A stretch of DNA of 43,077 bases, taken from the NCBI GenBank assembly GCA_021776235.1, contig JAJFGG010000092.1:1-43077 (forward strand). Direction: 5' to 3'. Below the pieces are notes generated by a model. That model saw only the letters and a list, made by a program, of their open reading frames with translations. It had not been told where the DNA came from and ran no database searches. Positions within the stretch are counted from its first letter, which is position 1, and every line of letters begins with the position of its first letter. The DNA comes from Alphaproteobacteria bacterium (lineage in GTDB: Bacteria > Pseudomonadota > Alphaproteobacteria > GCA-2731375). Of this stretch, positions 34,731-43,077 are shown in pieces. Made by a program: the position numbers and the translations under genes.

Positions 34731-35636
34731 CTATTTGTTCTTGATATTGCCGGTCCCATCCAGGTGCTTGGCGAAGATCCGCACAGTCTCGGCCAGGGTG
34801 CGGTCGGGATCAATGGTTTCGCGGGTTTCCGCCGCCAGCGGCGTTGCCGCCATCAGGCGCAGCATCCAGGCCGCGCCATGATGAAAATCGCCACTGACGC
34901 CCGTGGCCTCCAAGGTTTCGGCAATCTGCTCCATCTCCGGCCACCAGCGTTCCGCATCCGCCGGCAGGCGCGGGATACTGCCCTGCATGTAGGACCAGGT
35001 TTCGGTCTGAGAGAAGCTTAGTTCCTCGCCCAGTTCATCAAGCAGACCCAATGCTTCCGCCCCGGTCGCGATCGTGGCCATCAGGGAAAACCGCCCCTTG
35101 TTGAGACCCGAGTACAGCATTTTCAAGGCCGAGGCACGGCCGATCTCAGCACCCAGTCCCTTGACCAATATGCCGTCCACGGCGAGGGCGTCCGCCAGGG
35201 TCAGATCAGGACCGGAGACATAAAAGCGCGTGGCCTGGGGTCCCTTGCCCGGGGCCCAGCCAATAATGCCGCAATCGATGAATTCGGCCCCGGTTGCGCC
35301 GATCACCTCGGCGATCCGCTCCGCGGTGGTAGGAGAGACAGCATTGCAATCCATGTACGCCGGCTGCGCGCCGCTACGGGTCATGGCCGCCGCGACTTCC
35401 TCGGCCAGTTCAATGGCCGAGGCCGGTGGCAAAATAGAAAGGATCAATGCCGCCTCGCCCACGACCTGGTCCAGATCAGGCAGATCGCGAAACCCGCAAC
35501 GTTCCGCCCGTGCCCGGCTGGCCGCACTGCGCCCCGCCAGAGTGGTCACCACGTTATGGCCAGCCTGACTCAAGGCCTGCCCGACGCCACCGCCCATATC
35601 CCCCGGTGCGATTACCGCGATGGTTTGCCTGTCCAT
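34731..35636 (-). CDS. NAD(P)-dependent dehydrogenase with DUF1932-type C-terminus
   Basis: This 301-aa protein resembles 6-phosphogluconate/3-hydroxyisobutyrate dehydrogenases. The N-terminal Rossmann fold has the variant APGDMGGGVG instead of the usual GxGxMG. The C-terminal helical domain (ALKMLYSGLNKGRFSLMATIATGAEALG) is of the DUF1932 type and keeps the catalytic Lys. The ATG at 35636 follows the upstream stop by four bases, with GAG just before. It lies between an amidohydrolase and an acyl-CoA ligase gene; a shared catabolic path is likely but the substrate is unknown. Confidence 0.82.
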   Translation of the reverse strand: MDRQTIAVIAPGDMGGGVGQALSQAGHNVVTTLAGRSAASRARAERCGFRDLPDLDQVVGEAALILSILPPASAIELAEEVAAAMTRSGAQPAYMDCNAVSPTTAERIAEVIGATGAEFIDCGIIGWAPGKGPQATRFYVSGPDLTLADALAVDGILVKGLGAEIGRASALKMLYSGLNKGRFSLMATIATGAEALGLLDELGEELSFSQTETWSYMQGSIPRLPADAERWWPEMEQIAETLEATGVSGDFHHGAAWMLRLMAATPLAAETRETIDPDRTLAETVRIFAKHLDGTGNIKNK

Positions 35637-35640
35637 TATC

Positions 35641-37329
35641 TCACGCTGCCCGCCCGTTGCGCAGCATCTGGCCCGGCAGGCCATCGCCGGGGCCAACTGC
35701 ATCCGCACCGTCCTCGCGGATCACCGTGCCGTTGACGATCACGGCCTGAATGCCCATGGCCTGTGAGACCAGGCGGTCCTGGCCGGCGGGCTGGTCGTAG
35801 ACGCGGGTCAGGCCCGAGGCGCCGACGCTGTCGGGATCGAACAGCACCACGTCGGCCGGCAGGCCCTGGGCCAGGCGGCCGCGGTCCTTGAGGCCCATCA
35901 GATCGGCCGGTTTCCGGGTCAGCATGTGGACCGCCTGCTCCATTTCCATGGCGCCTTCATCGCGGCTCCAGTGGCCCAATAGATGTGTCGAATAGCAGGC
36001 ATCGCACAGCTGTGAGGCATGCGCCCCGGCGTCCGACAGGGCGACAACGGTGTTGTCGTCCCCCAACAGCTCTCTCACCTCCGCCTCGTCATGATTGACC
36101 AGGGGTATGCGGAAGCGGGCCGCAAAGTCGCTGTCGATGGACATATCCAGCGCCATGTCGATGGGATCGAGCCCGCGTTCGGCGGCAACCTCGACCAGCG
36201 GGCGTTCCTCGATCCCGCCGGCGCCGGGCGCCGCCGAGATCACGGCCCGCTGCACCCAGCCGGCCAGCATATGCTTTGCTCCAGGGTCGGTATCCGCCCG
36301 GAAGTTTTGGCGAAAACCAGCATCGGCGTAAATCGCCTTCTTGCCCTGGCGATCGGTCTGCATGGTGTCCTTGAAGATGGGACGCATTTCGAACGGAAAC
36401 GGTTCGCCAAAATCAAAATCGAACATGATCGGCCGGCAGGCCACCTGCGGCACTATATTCAGCCCTTCGGCCCGTTCCTCGGCGGTGCGCAGAAGATGCT
36501 TTTTGTGCGAACCCGGCCCCGCCATACCGGCCAGCAGGGCGGTCCAGGTTATCGGCACGCCATGACGGCGGGCCAACTCGCTCATCTCGTCATGAAACAG
36601 GGTCTTGCCGATGGTGCACTGCATAATGCCGCGGCCACCCTCGGCCATGGCGCCGACCAGGGCGTCAATTTCGCTGAACGCGGCCAGACGGCTGGGAATG
36701 GGCCGGCCGTCAAAGGCGTGATGAGTGGCGGCCTGCGAGGTCGAGAAACCGATGGCGCCCGCCGCCATGGCCCCGCGCACGATCGCCGCCATGGCCTCGA
36801 CCTCCGCCTCGGTCGCCTCGCGGTCCGAGGCGTCCTCGCCCATGACATACAGGCGCACCGGCGTATGACCGATAAAAGCCGCCAGATTGATCGCGGTACC
36901 GCTGCTTTCAACGGCGGCCAGATAATCGCGAAAGCTTTCAAACGGCCAGTCCAGGCCCAGGCCGGCTTCCAACGCGTCGTAACTCATGCCTTCGACCTTT
37001 TCCAGGGTCCGCATGATGTCCCGGCGGTCGCGGGGACGCATGGGAGCGACGCCAAAGCCGCAATTGCCCATGACCGCAGTGGTTACGCCGTGCCAGGGTG
37101 AAATGCTCAACATCGGGTCCCACAGGACCTGGGCGTCGTAATGGGTATGGATATCGACGAAGCCGGGGCAGACCATCAGGCCGCCGGCATCGATAGTACG
37201 GGAAGCCTCGCCCTTGGCCTCGCCCAGCGCCAACACGCGGCCGCCGCCAATTCCCACGTCGCCGCGATAGCCCTTGCCGCCGCTGCCGTCAACGATGGTG
37301 CCGCCAACAATCTTCAAATCGTAATCCAT
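35641..37329 (-). CDS. N-acyl-D-amino-acid deacylase-like amidohydrolase
   Basis: This 562-aa metal-dependent hydrolase is of the D-aminoacylase branch. The metal-binding HTHYDA (H61, H63) follows GFVDI, and the C-terminal catalytic Asp lies in ALSDAGAH. An N-terminal beta-sandwich (IVGGTIVDGSG) and a C-terminal one (GLPADVVLFDPD, IVNGTVIRE) are typical of amidohydrolases. The start at 37329 has GGGGACGG upstream and begins with the family's usual N-terminus; the longer frame adds 58 unrelated residues. It would release an acid from an N-acyl-D-amino acid or similar amide; two acyl-CoA ligases flank it in the same operon and could activate the released acid. Confidence 0.85.
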   Translation of the reverse strand: MDYDLKIVGGTIVDGSGGKGYRGDVGIGGGRVLALGEAKGEASRTIDAGGLMVCPGFVDIHTHYDAQVLWDPMLSISPWHGVTTAVMGNCGFGVAPMRPRDRRDIMRTLEKVEGMSYDALEAGLGLDWPFESFRDYLAAVESSGTAINLAAFIGHTPVRLYVMGEDASDREATEAEVEAMAAIVRGAMAAGAIGFSTSQAATHHAFDGRPIPSRLAAFSEIDALVGAMAEGGRGIMQCTIGKTLFHDEMSELARRHGVPITWTALLAGMAGPGSHKKHLLRTAEERAEGLNIVPQVACRPIMFDFDFGEPFPFEMRPIFKDTMQTDRQGKKAIYADAGFRQNFRADTDPGAKHMLAGWVQRAVISAAPGAGGIEERPLVEVAAERGLDPIDMALDMSIDSDFAARFRIPLVNHDEAEVRELLGDDNTVVALSDAGAHASQLCDACYSTHLLGHWSRDEGAMEMEQAVHMLTRKPADLMGLKDRGRLAQGLPADVVLFDPDSVGASGLTRVYDQPAGQDRLVSQAMGIQAVIVNGTVIREDGADAVGPGDGLPGQMLRNGRAA

Positions 37330-37429
37330 ACCGTCCGTCCCCAAATCGACACATAAAGATCCACTATAGCGGATTTTCAAGGCAAGCGGCCCCGTGACGG
37401 CAGCCGTGCCCTGCCCGCCCGCCGATTTT

Positions 37430-39136
37430 CTACTCCGCCGGCACCATGTCGCGCAATTCGCGGCGCAATACCTTGCCGACCGGGGACTTGGGAATTTCGT
37501 CAACGATGACGATGCGCTTTGGCACCTTGTAGTTGGTCAAGCTTGTGTGGCAATGGGCGATGATGGCTTCTTCGGTTACCCCGGGGCTGGTCGCGACCAC
37601 GAAGGCCATGGGCACCTCGCTGGATCTTTCATGTGGGATGCCGATCACGCCAACCTCGATCACGCCTTCGAATTTGGCGATCACGTCTTCGATCTCGTTG
37701 GGTGAGACATTAAAGCCGGAGACCAGGATCATGTCCTTCTTACGGTCAACGATTTCCAGGAAGCCGTCCTCGTCCATCACCGCGATGTCGCCGGAATACA
37801 GCCAGCCATCCTTGAGCGATTCCGCCGTGGCGTCGGGGCGGCCGAAATAGCTTTTCATGATGGTCGGCCCCTTGAACAGCAACTCGCCGGGCGAGCCGAT
37901 GGGCTGATCCACGTCGTTTTCATCGACGATCCGCACATCCAGTCCGGGCACCGGAATGCCGACCGAACCCAGGCGGTTCTCGCCGACGGGGTTCAGGCTC
38001 ATGACGCCACAGCATTCGGTCATGCCATAGCCCTGGTAAATTTCGATGCCGGTCTTTTCCTGCCAACGGCGGGCCACCTCGGTATGCTGCGCGGCGCCGC
38101 CGGAGCCGCAAAATCTGACGTTCTTGAACAATTCGCGATCGAACCAGGGCTCCTCCATCAGGGCGGCGAACAGCGTGTTGATACCGGTGAACACGGTAAC
38201 GTCAAAGTTCTCGAACGCCGCTTTCAGGTTTGACGGCGGTCGCGGCGAAGGCACCAGAACAAGATGGTCGCCGCTGCCCACGCCGATAACGAATATCAGG
38301 GCGAATGCGGTAATATGGTACAACGGCAGGATTACCAGGGTGGTATCCCCATTAGGGTTGCGGACATGGCCAATCAAGGTCTGGGCCTGATGGGCGTTGG
38401 CCAGGATGCCCGTATGGCTCAATTCGGCGCCCTTACTGCGCCCCGTGGTGCCAGAGGTATACTGAAACAGGGCCGTGTCGCTGCCCTGCAGGCCGTCCGT
38501 ATAGGCCGCGATATCGCCGCCGCCGCCGCGGCGCGACCGGCTGCCCGCTGCCAGGGCCGCGGCAAAATCAATATGCGGGCTGTTCATTGCGGGAATGACC
38601 TTTTTCACCCGTTTCAGAACAAAGCCAATGATCAGTTTCTTCATGGCGGGGAAGAATTCCAGCAACGAGATCGTCACCACCTGGCGGACCCCGGTCTTGC
38701 CGATAACGGCGTCCACCTTGTCGCCGAACATATCAATGATGACCAGCACCTTGGCCTTGCTGTCGTTAAGCTGATGCTCGAGCTCCGGTTCCGTATAGAG
38801 AGGATTGATATTGGTGCAGACTGCCCCGGCCAGGAACGCACCGGACGCGGCAATGGTGAAATCAATGCAATTCGGTGTCATCAGCGCCACGGTCTCGCCG
38901 CGCTGCAAGCCCGCGCTCTCGCGCAAATAGGCGGCGAAATCCTTGGCGTGTTCCAGCAACTCGGAATAGGTTATGGTCGCCGTGGCGCCATTAGGCAGTA
39001 CCGTGGTCGCCGCCGGACGGGATGCGTATTTCTTGCCGGCATCGTTGATCAAGTCGACCAAAGTGCCATGGGGCATAGTCTCTACATCGAAGTTTTTGGC
39101 CTCGTCGGTGTAATATTTTTCCCAGGGTCGCGACAT
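37430..39136 (-). CDS. Long-chain fatty-acid-CoA ligase (FadD-type)
   Basis: This 568-aa AMP-dependent ligase looks like FadD. It has the P-loop YTSGTTGRSKGA, then YGMTECCG, the hinge DIAVMDEDGFLEIVDRKKDM and the C-terminal Lys in SPVGKVLRREL. The N-terminus MSRPWEKYY is typical of alphaproteobacterial FadD. A glycine/arginine-rich loop (SRSRRGGGGD) sits before the P-loop and a membrane-associating hydrophobic stretch (KKLIIGFVLKRVKK) lies just before it. It is first of the four-gene minus-strand operon, about 100 bases before the amidohydrolase gene. Confidence 0.9.
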   Translation of the reverse strand: MSRPWEKYYTDEAKNFDVETMPHGTLVDLINDAGKKYASRPAATTVLPNGATATITYSELLEHAKDFAAYLRESAGLQRGETVALMTPNCIDFTIAASGAFLAGAVCTNINPLYTEPELEHQLNDSKAKVLVIIDMFGDKVDAVIGKTGVRQVVTISLLEFFPAMKKLIIGFVLKRVKKVIPAMNSPHIDFAAALAAGSRSRRGGGGDIAAYTDGLQGSDTALFQYTSGTTGRSKGAELSHTGILANAHQAQTLIGHVRNPNGDTTLVILPLYHITAFALIFVIGVGSGDHLVLVPSPRPPSNLKAAFENFDVTVFTGINTLFAALMEEPWFDRELFKNVRFCGSGGAAQHTEVARRWQEKTGIEIYQGYGMTECCGVMSLNPVGENRLGSVGIPVPGLDVRIVDENDVDQPIGSPGELLFKGPTIMKSYFGRPDATAESLKDGWLYSGDIAVMDEDGFLEIVDRKKDMILVSGFNVSPNEIEDVIAKFEGVIEVGVIGIPHERSSEVPMAFVVATSPGVTEEAIIAHCHTSLTNYKVPKRIVIVDEIPKSPVGKVLRRELRDMVPAE

Positions 39137-39298
39137 GATCCCGCCTCCATCACGTTGGTTCCATTATTATGGCCAGACGGTATCGCGAATTGAACGGCAA
39201 AACAAATACCTGTCGCAACAAAGGCTGGCGCCAAGCTGTACAACAATTGCTAAGCTGGGATCGGCGAAACGCGACACATCAACCAACAGGACCGAATT

Positions 39299-40474
39299 AT
39301 GAAAATCATCGGCTGTGAAACCCTGCATTGCGGCGCGGGTTGGCGCAATTTCTCCTTTCTCAAACTACAGACCGACGACGGAATTGTCGGTATTGCCGAA
39401 TACAACGAAAGCTATGGCAGCAAGGGCCTGACCGGCGTGATCGAAGCCCTGGTGGAAACCATTGTCGGCGCCAATCCGTGCAATCACGAGGCCATTAGCC
39501 AGCGGCTATATGCCATGACCCGGCAGGCGCCGGGTGGCATCAATCAGCAAGCCATGGCCGCCATCGAAAACGCCTTGATGGATATCAAAGGCAAGGCCCT
39601 CAGCGTGCCGGTCTATGATCTGCTGGGCGGGGCAGTGCGTGACCGTATGCAGCTGTACTGGTCTCATTGCGGCACCTATCTGATGAACAGCAAAGCGGCG
39701 GAGGCGATCGGCCAACCGCGCCTCAAGACCCTGGATGACGTCGCCGCCCTGGGCGCCCGGGTGCGGGAAAGCGGTTACAAGGGCCTGAAGACCAACATTT
39801 TTCTCTTCGACCAAGACCCGCCGTTGTATATGCCGGGCTTTGGCCGCGGCGCGGGCGGCCCGGAACTGAATGTGGAAATGAAGGTCATCGATAATCTGCG
39901 GGCCCAATTGCAGGCGTTCCGCGAGGGCGCCGGGCCCGACATGGGCATCCACCTGGATATCAATTTCAACTGCAAGACCGAAGGCTATTTGCAGATCACC
40001 AGGGCCCTGGACGATTTGGGACTGACCTGGTTCGAGATTGATCTCTATGACCCGGCCGCCCTGCGTCATATCCGCAATTCCGTGCAGACCCCCATCGCCA
40101 GCTGCGAATCCCTGTTCCGGCTGCGGGAGTTCCGGCCCTTCTTCGAACATCATTCAATGGATGTGGCGATCATTGATCTGCCCTGGAACGGCATTTTTCA
40201 TTCCATGAAGATCGCCGCCATGGCCGAGGCCTATGAAATCAACGTGGCGCCGCACAACTTCTATGGCCATCTATCCAGCATCATGAGTGCCCATATGTGC
40301 GCCGCCGTGCCCAATTTCCGCATCATGGAAATCGATGTGGACGATGTCCCGTGGAAGGACGATATTGTCACTTATGTGCCCGAAATCGAGGACGGCTGCC
40401 TGAAGCTGCCAAAGGGTCCCGGTTGGGGCACGGAACTGAACGAAGATGCCATACGCGCCCACCCGCCGATTTAG
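39299..40474 (+). CDS. Mandelate racemase/muconate lactonizing enzyme family protein (KxN type)
   Basis: This is the third enolase-superfamily enzyme of the window, 391 aa. The barrel shows K164-T-N166 (GLKTNIF), metal ligands D220 (HLDIN), E246 (WFEID) and E270 (ASCES), a D293 in IIDLPWNG, and H319 (VAPHNFYGHLSS). Compared with the other two copies it has an insertion of about 30 residues after KTN, rich in Gly and Pro (PPLYMPGFGRGAGGPE), which may form an active-site lid. The family is clear but the KxN motif is unusual. It is followed 22 bases later by a ketopantoate-reductase-like gene. Confidence 0.88.
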   Translation: MKIIGCETLHCGAGWRNFSFLKLQTDDGIVGIAEYNESYGSKGLTGVIEALVETIVGANPCNHEAISQRLYAMTRQAPGGINQQAMAAIENALMDIKGKALSVPVYDLLGGAVRDRMQLYWSHCGTYLMNSKAAEAIGQPRLKTLDDVAALGARVRESGYKGLKTNIFLFDQDPPLYMPGFGRGAGGPELNVEMKVIDNLRAQLQAFREGAGPDMGIHLDINFNCKTEGYLQITRALDDLGLTWFEIDLYDPAALRHIRNSVQTPIASCESLFRLREFRPFFEHHSMDVAIIDLPWNGIFHSMKIAAMAEAYEINVAPHNFYGHLSSIMSAHMCAAVPNFRIMEIDVDDVPWKDDIVTYVPEIEDGCLKLPKGPGWGTELNEDAIRAHPPI

Positions 40475-40496
40475 ACACAGCAGATTGGATTAGAAG

Positions 40497-41453
40497 ATGA
40501 GATTTGTCGTCTTGGGCGCAGGCGCCCTGGGCACGGTGATCGCCGCCTATCTGGCCCGCGCCGGCAAGGACGTGGCCTTGATCGCCCGCGGCGCCAGGGC
40601 CGCGCAACTGGCCAGCAAGGGCGTCACGGTTACCGGGCTGGAAGATTTCACGGTCGCAATGGAGATCGTCGACCAGCCCGGCACCCTGGCCGCGGCCGAC
40701 GTGCTGATCCTGGCGACAAAAACCTATGATACTACTGCTGCCATCGACGCCGTGCGCCATATGACTATTGGCAATGTATTCTCCATCCAGAACGGTGTGA
40801 TGAAGAACAGCCAACTGGCCGAGGCGTTCGGCGAGGGCCCGGTACTGGGCGCCGTGGGCATGCTGGGCGGGGCCATTCAGGCGGATGGCGCGGCCAACTA
40901 TATGATGGCCAACCCCATCATCATCGGCGAGCTGTCCGGCCAGATCAGCGCCAGGGTGGCGGAGATCGCTGCCGAACTGACCTCCGCCGGGCTACCCGCC
41001 GGCGCCACGGACAATATCCTGTCCGAGGAATGGTCTAAATTCGTCGGCTGGCTGGGCCTTTCGGGGCTGGCCGTCCTGACCCGGGCGGAAACCTGGAAAT
41101 TCCTCGCCGATCGGGATACCGCCCGCATAGCCGCCCGCATCATGCGCGAGACGGCGCAGCTGCCCCGGCATCTGGGCATCCCGCTCAAGGCCGGCCCGCC
41201 CTTTGATCTGGATGCCGTGACCTCCATGGGCGAAGACGAGGTCGTCGCCCTATTGCAACGACGCGGCCAGGCGCAAAGCAGCACCGCCCCCAACTTTCGC
41301 CAATCCATGCTGCAGGACGTCGACAAGGGTAAACAATTCGAGGTCGAAGAGACCTTCGGTTATACGGTCCGGGTCGCCGAAGAACATGGCCTTTCCGTAC
41401 CAACGGTCGAGACCTGCTACCGCGTGCTGGCCGGGATCAACCGGATAGAATAA
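40497..41453 (+). CDS. Ketopantoate-reductase-family protein (PanE/ApbA-like)
   Basis: This 318-aa NADPH-dependent 2-oxo-acid reductase-like protein has GAGALG at residues 7-12, K75 in LATKTYD, N99 in SIQNGV and the catalytic-lysine position K181 in EEWSKF. The Asn residues that normally follow four and eight positions after this Lys and hold pantoate are Trp and Ser here, so true ketopantoate reductase activity is doubtful. Coupling to an enolase-superfamily gene suggests it reduces or oxidises the 2-oxo acid made by that dehydratase. The last 17 bases overlap the 3' end of the EamA gene on the other strand. Confidence 0.85.
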   Translation: MRFVVLGAGALGTVIAAYLARAGKDVALIARGARAAQLASKGVTVTGLEDFTVAMEIVDQPGTLAAADVLILATKTYDTTAAIDAVRHMTIGNVFSIQNGVMKNSQLAEAFGEGPVLGAVGMLGGAIQADGAANYMMANPIIIGELSGQISARVAEIAAELTSAGLPAGATDNILSEEWSKFVGWLGLSGLAVLTRAETWKFLADRDTARIAARIMRETAQLPRHLGIPLKAGPPFDLDAVTSMGEDEVVALLQRRGQAQSSTAPNFRQSMLQDVDKGKQFEVEETFGYTVRVAEEHGLSVPTVETCYRVLAGINRIE

Positions 41454-42345
41454 TGGCGATGATGGCCAGGAAGATGACAAATATGCCGGTCAACTCCATA
41501 CGGTTGGTCTTCTCCTTGAAGAATACCGCCGAGGCGATGAAGGTGAAGATCAATTCGACCTGCCCCACGGCCCGAACGTAGGCCGCGTTCTGTAGAGTGA
41601 AGGCGGTAAACCAGCCGACGGAGCCAAGAAATCCAGCGATCCCTACGGCCGATGCCGGACGCCAATGCCGTATTACCGCCGTCAACTGTCCTGGTTCACG
41701 GGCCAGCAGATAGATCCCCATCATGACGGTTTGCATGGACAGTGCCACGGCCAGGGAAAAGGCGGCCCGGATTATCACCTCGCCGTCTTCCAGTGCCAGG
41801 GCCGCACCACGAAAGAACACCACCGAGGCGCCCAGAAAGGCCCCGCACACCAGGCCAACCATGGTTGACTTTTCCAACAGCGAAGTGGCCAGGTTGCGCC
41901 AGGTAATGGCGGATTGCGCCATGGAAAGCATGATCACGCCAATCAGACCAAGCATGATGGCGCCGGTACCCGCCAGGCTGACTTCGTCGCCCAGCAAAAT
42001 CAGGCCAAGGAAGGCAATCTGCAGAATTTCGGTCTTCGAAAACGTCGTGCCCACGGCGAAATTGCGCAGGGAGAATAAGTAAATCAGGATGAAGGTGAAC
42101 AAAATCTGGGTCAGACTGCCCAGGAAACAATAAAGCAGGAACAGCCAATTGATCCCTGGGATGGGATAGCCGCCATAGACATGTACGCCCCACAAGTACA
42201 GCAGAGCCAATGGCCAAGCGTAAAGGAAGCGCACATACGAGGCCCCACCGGTCGACAGGTGCGATTTGATATGCTTTTGCAGAGCCGACCGCAAATTCTG
42301 CATGAATGCGGCAAAAATGGTGATCGGAATCCAGTATGAGAACAT
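41437..42345 (-). CDS. EamA/DMT-family transporter
   Basis: This 302-aa inner-membrane transporter has about ten hydrophobic helices arranged as two EamA repeats; the second ends with VGQVELIFTFIASAVFFKEKTNRMELTGI, typical of the family. The substrate could be a metabolite or amino-acid-like compound; this branch is not informative. It ends inside the 3' end of the ketopantoate-reductase-like gene (convergent overlap). Confidence 0.87.
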   Translation of the reverse strand: MFSYWIPITIFAAFMQNLRSALQKHIKSHLSTGGASYVRFLYAWPLALLYLWGVHVYGGYPIPGINWLFLLYCFLGSLTQILFTFILIYLFSLRNFAVGTTFSKTEILQIAFLGLILLGDEVSLAGTGAIMLGLIGVIMLSMAQSAITWRNLATSLLEKSTMVGLVCGAFLGASVVFFRGAALALEDGEVIIRAAFSLAVALSMQTVMMGIYLLAREPGQLTAVIRHWRPASAVGIAGFLGSVGWFTAFTLQNAAYVRAVGQVELIFTFIASAVFFKEKTNRMELTGIFVIFLAIIAIILSG

Positions 42346-42368
42346 GGCCGGGCTTAATCCTGCCAGTC

Positions 42369-42746
42369 TTACGAGATGGCGATCAGGGCGGCGGCGACAT
42401 CCCGATCTTCGCTAAGCAGGACGTTATAGGTCCGGCACGCGGCCCCCGTCCCCATGGCCTCTATCACCACGCCCCAACTTCTCACTTCGGCCCGCAGATC
42501 CGGCGCGATCAGGGCACCCCTGTCGCCGCAGCCCAGCAACAGCACGCCAACCGCGTCCGCCGCATCGCGGATGGGAGCCAGATCATCGATTGTAAGGTTT
42601 GCAACATCCTGGAGAGGCCAGGCAAGCGTCAGGCGCGGCAGCACCAGGAGCGAGCCTTCATGGCGCGCACCCGAGACCCGAAACCCGCCCCCGCCATAGC
42701 CCTGGACCAGCTGGCGATCGGCGGCTACAGGCGGCGTAATATCCAT
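42369..42746 (-). CDS. Mth938-like domain protein
   Basis: This 125-aa protein of the Mth938/DUF498 type (NDUFAF3-like fold) has visible conserved parts: GGGGFRVSG, the PLQDVANLTIDDL segment, LLLGCGDRGAL and the C-terminal GTGAACRTYNVLLSEDRDVAAALI. In many alphaproteobacteria it follows secDF, as it does here. Its molecular function is unknown; eukaryotic relatives assist complex I assembly. Confidence 0.88.
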   Translation of the reverse strand: MDITPPVAADRQLVQGYGGGGFRVSGARHEGSLLVLPRLTLAWPLQDVANLTIDDLAPIRDAADAVGVLLLGCGDRGALIAPDLRAEVRSWGVVIEAMGTGAACRTYNVLLSEDRDVAAALIAIS

Positions 42747-42760
42747 TTATTATCTGGTTG

Positions 42761-43077
42761 TCAGCTGGAGGTCTGCGTCTCGCCCCGATTTTCGCCACTG
42801 CGGTGCCGGTCGCCCAGGCCAAGGACGATCAGCAGCGGTGCGGCGATAAAGATCGAGGAATAGGTGCCGACGATGACGCCCCAGATCATGGCAAAGACAA
42901 AGCCCTGAATGACGGCGCCGCCAAAGATGAACAACGCCACCAACGCCAACAACGTCGTGACCGAGGTCATCGAAGTGCGTGACAGGGTATCGTTGATGGC
43001 CAGGTTCAAGACCTCTGACAGTTCCTTTGATTTGAACTTGCGCAGGTTCTCCCGTACCCGGTCTTAAACTACCACGG
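42761..43077 (-). CDS. secF: Protein translocase subunit SecF, partial, with an in-frame stop
   Basis: This is the C-terminal part of SecF, which with SecD aids protein export using the proton gradient. Readable from the window edge is V-V-V, then a TAA at 43064-43066, then DRVRENLRKFKSKELSEVLN, then the membrane helices (MTSVTTLLALVALFIFGG and onward). The TAA stands where relatives have Phe in the conserved VVFDRVREN motif. Two base changes from a Phe codon would be needed, and the site is only 11 bases from the end of the window, so a sequence error at a contig end is the simplest reading. The rest of the gene lies beyond the edge. Confidence 0.85.

Noticed and set aside
1-43077. CRISPR arrays, insertion sequences, integrases, rRNA
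   Set aside because: No regularly spaced repeats, transposase or integrase-like protein, or rRNA segments were seen anywhere in the window.

Overview
The window reads as a GC-rich alphaproteobacterial chromosome segment, probably Rhodospirillales-like. This rests on protein style, on the Mth938-like/secF pair at the right edge, on tripartite tricarboxylate (TctABC) transport, and on dense unidirectional operons with ATGA overlaps. The placement is inference from family knowledge; no rRNA or tRNA gene was recognised.

Layout. (1) 1-8100 is a patchwork of single genes: a secreted S1/P1 nuclease, a PD-(D/E)XK endonuclease, a lipoprotein, a more AT-rich exported protein, a CPA2 antiporter, a small cytochrome c, a LysE exporter, a GFA protein, a small membrane protein and a gene remnant. 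(2) 8103-10961 (+) holds a rhomboid protease overlapping two enolase-superfamily dehydratases. (3) 11013-15018 (-) is tctC-tctB-tctA followed by an N-carbamoylsarcosine-amidase-like hydrolase. (4) 15213-18580 holds an acyl-CoA-dehydrogenase-like flavoprotein facing a three-gene operon that looks like mesaconyl-CoA C1-C4 transferase (Mct) plus a mesaconyl-C4-CoA hydratase split into two hot-dog subunits. (5) 18691-25162 holds a LOG protein, then gtrA, a UDP-galactopyranose-mutase-like flavoprotein, a large STT3/GT-C-like membrane protein, an SCP2-like protein and an alpha/beta hydrolase. (6) 25171-32567 (+) holds a TcuA-like flavoprotein, a 3-hydroxyisobutyrate-dehydrogenase-like enzyme, a crotonase, a YbaK-type deacylase, selA and selB. 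(7) 32568-33128 is an AT-rich interval with a cluster of DnaA-box-like sites and a 54-residue ORF. (8) 33129-39136 (-) is an operon of two acyl-CoA ligases, an N-acyl-D-amino-acid deacylase-like amidohydrolase and a DUF1932-type dehydrogenase. (9) 39299-43077 holds a third enolase-superfamily enzyme, a ketopantoate-reductase-like protein, an EamA transporter, an Mth938-like protein and the 3' part of secF.

Common theme: uptake and breakdown of carboxylic acids. TctABC imports carboxylates, three divergent acid-sugar-dehydratase-like enzymes dehydrate hydroxy acids, TcuA-like and HIBADH-like enzymes oxidise them, and CoA ligases, crotonase, Mct and the split hydratase process CoA esters. The least expected items are the split Mct/Meh module, the gtrA/UGM-like/STT3-like surface-glycan module, and the oriC-like patch beside selB.
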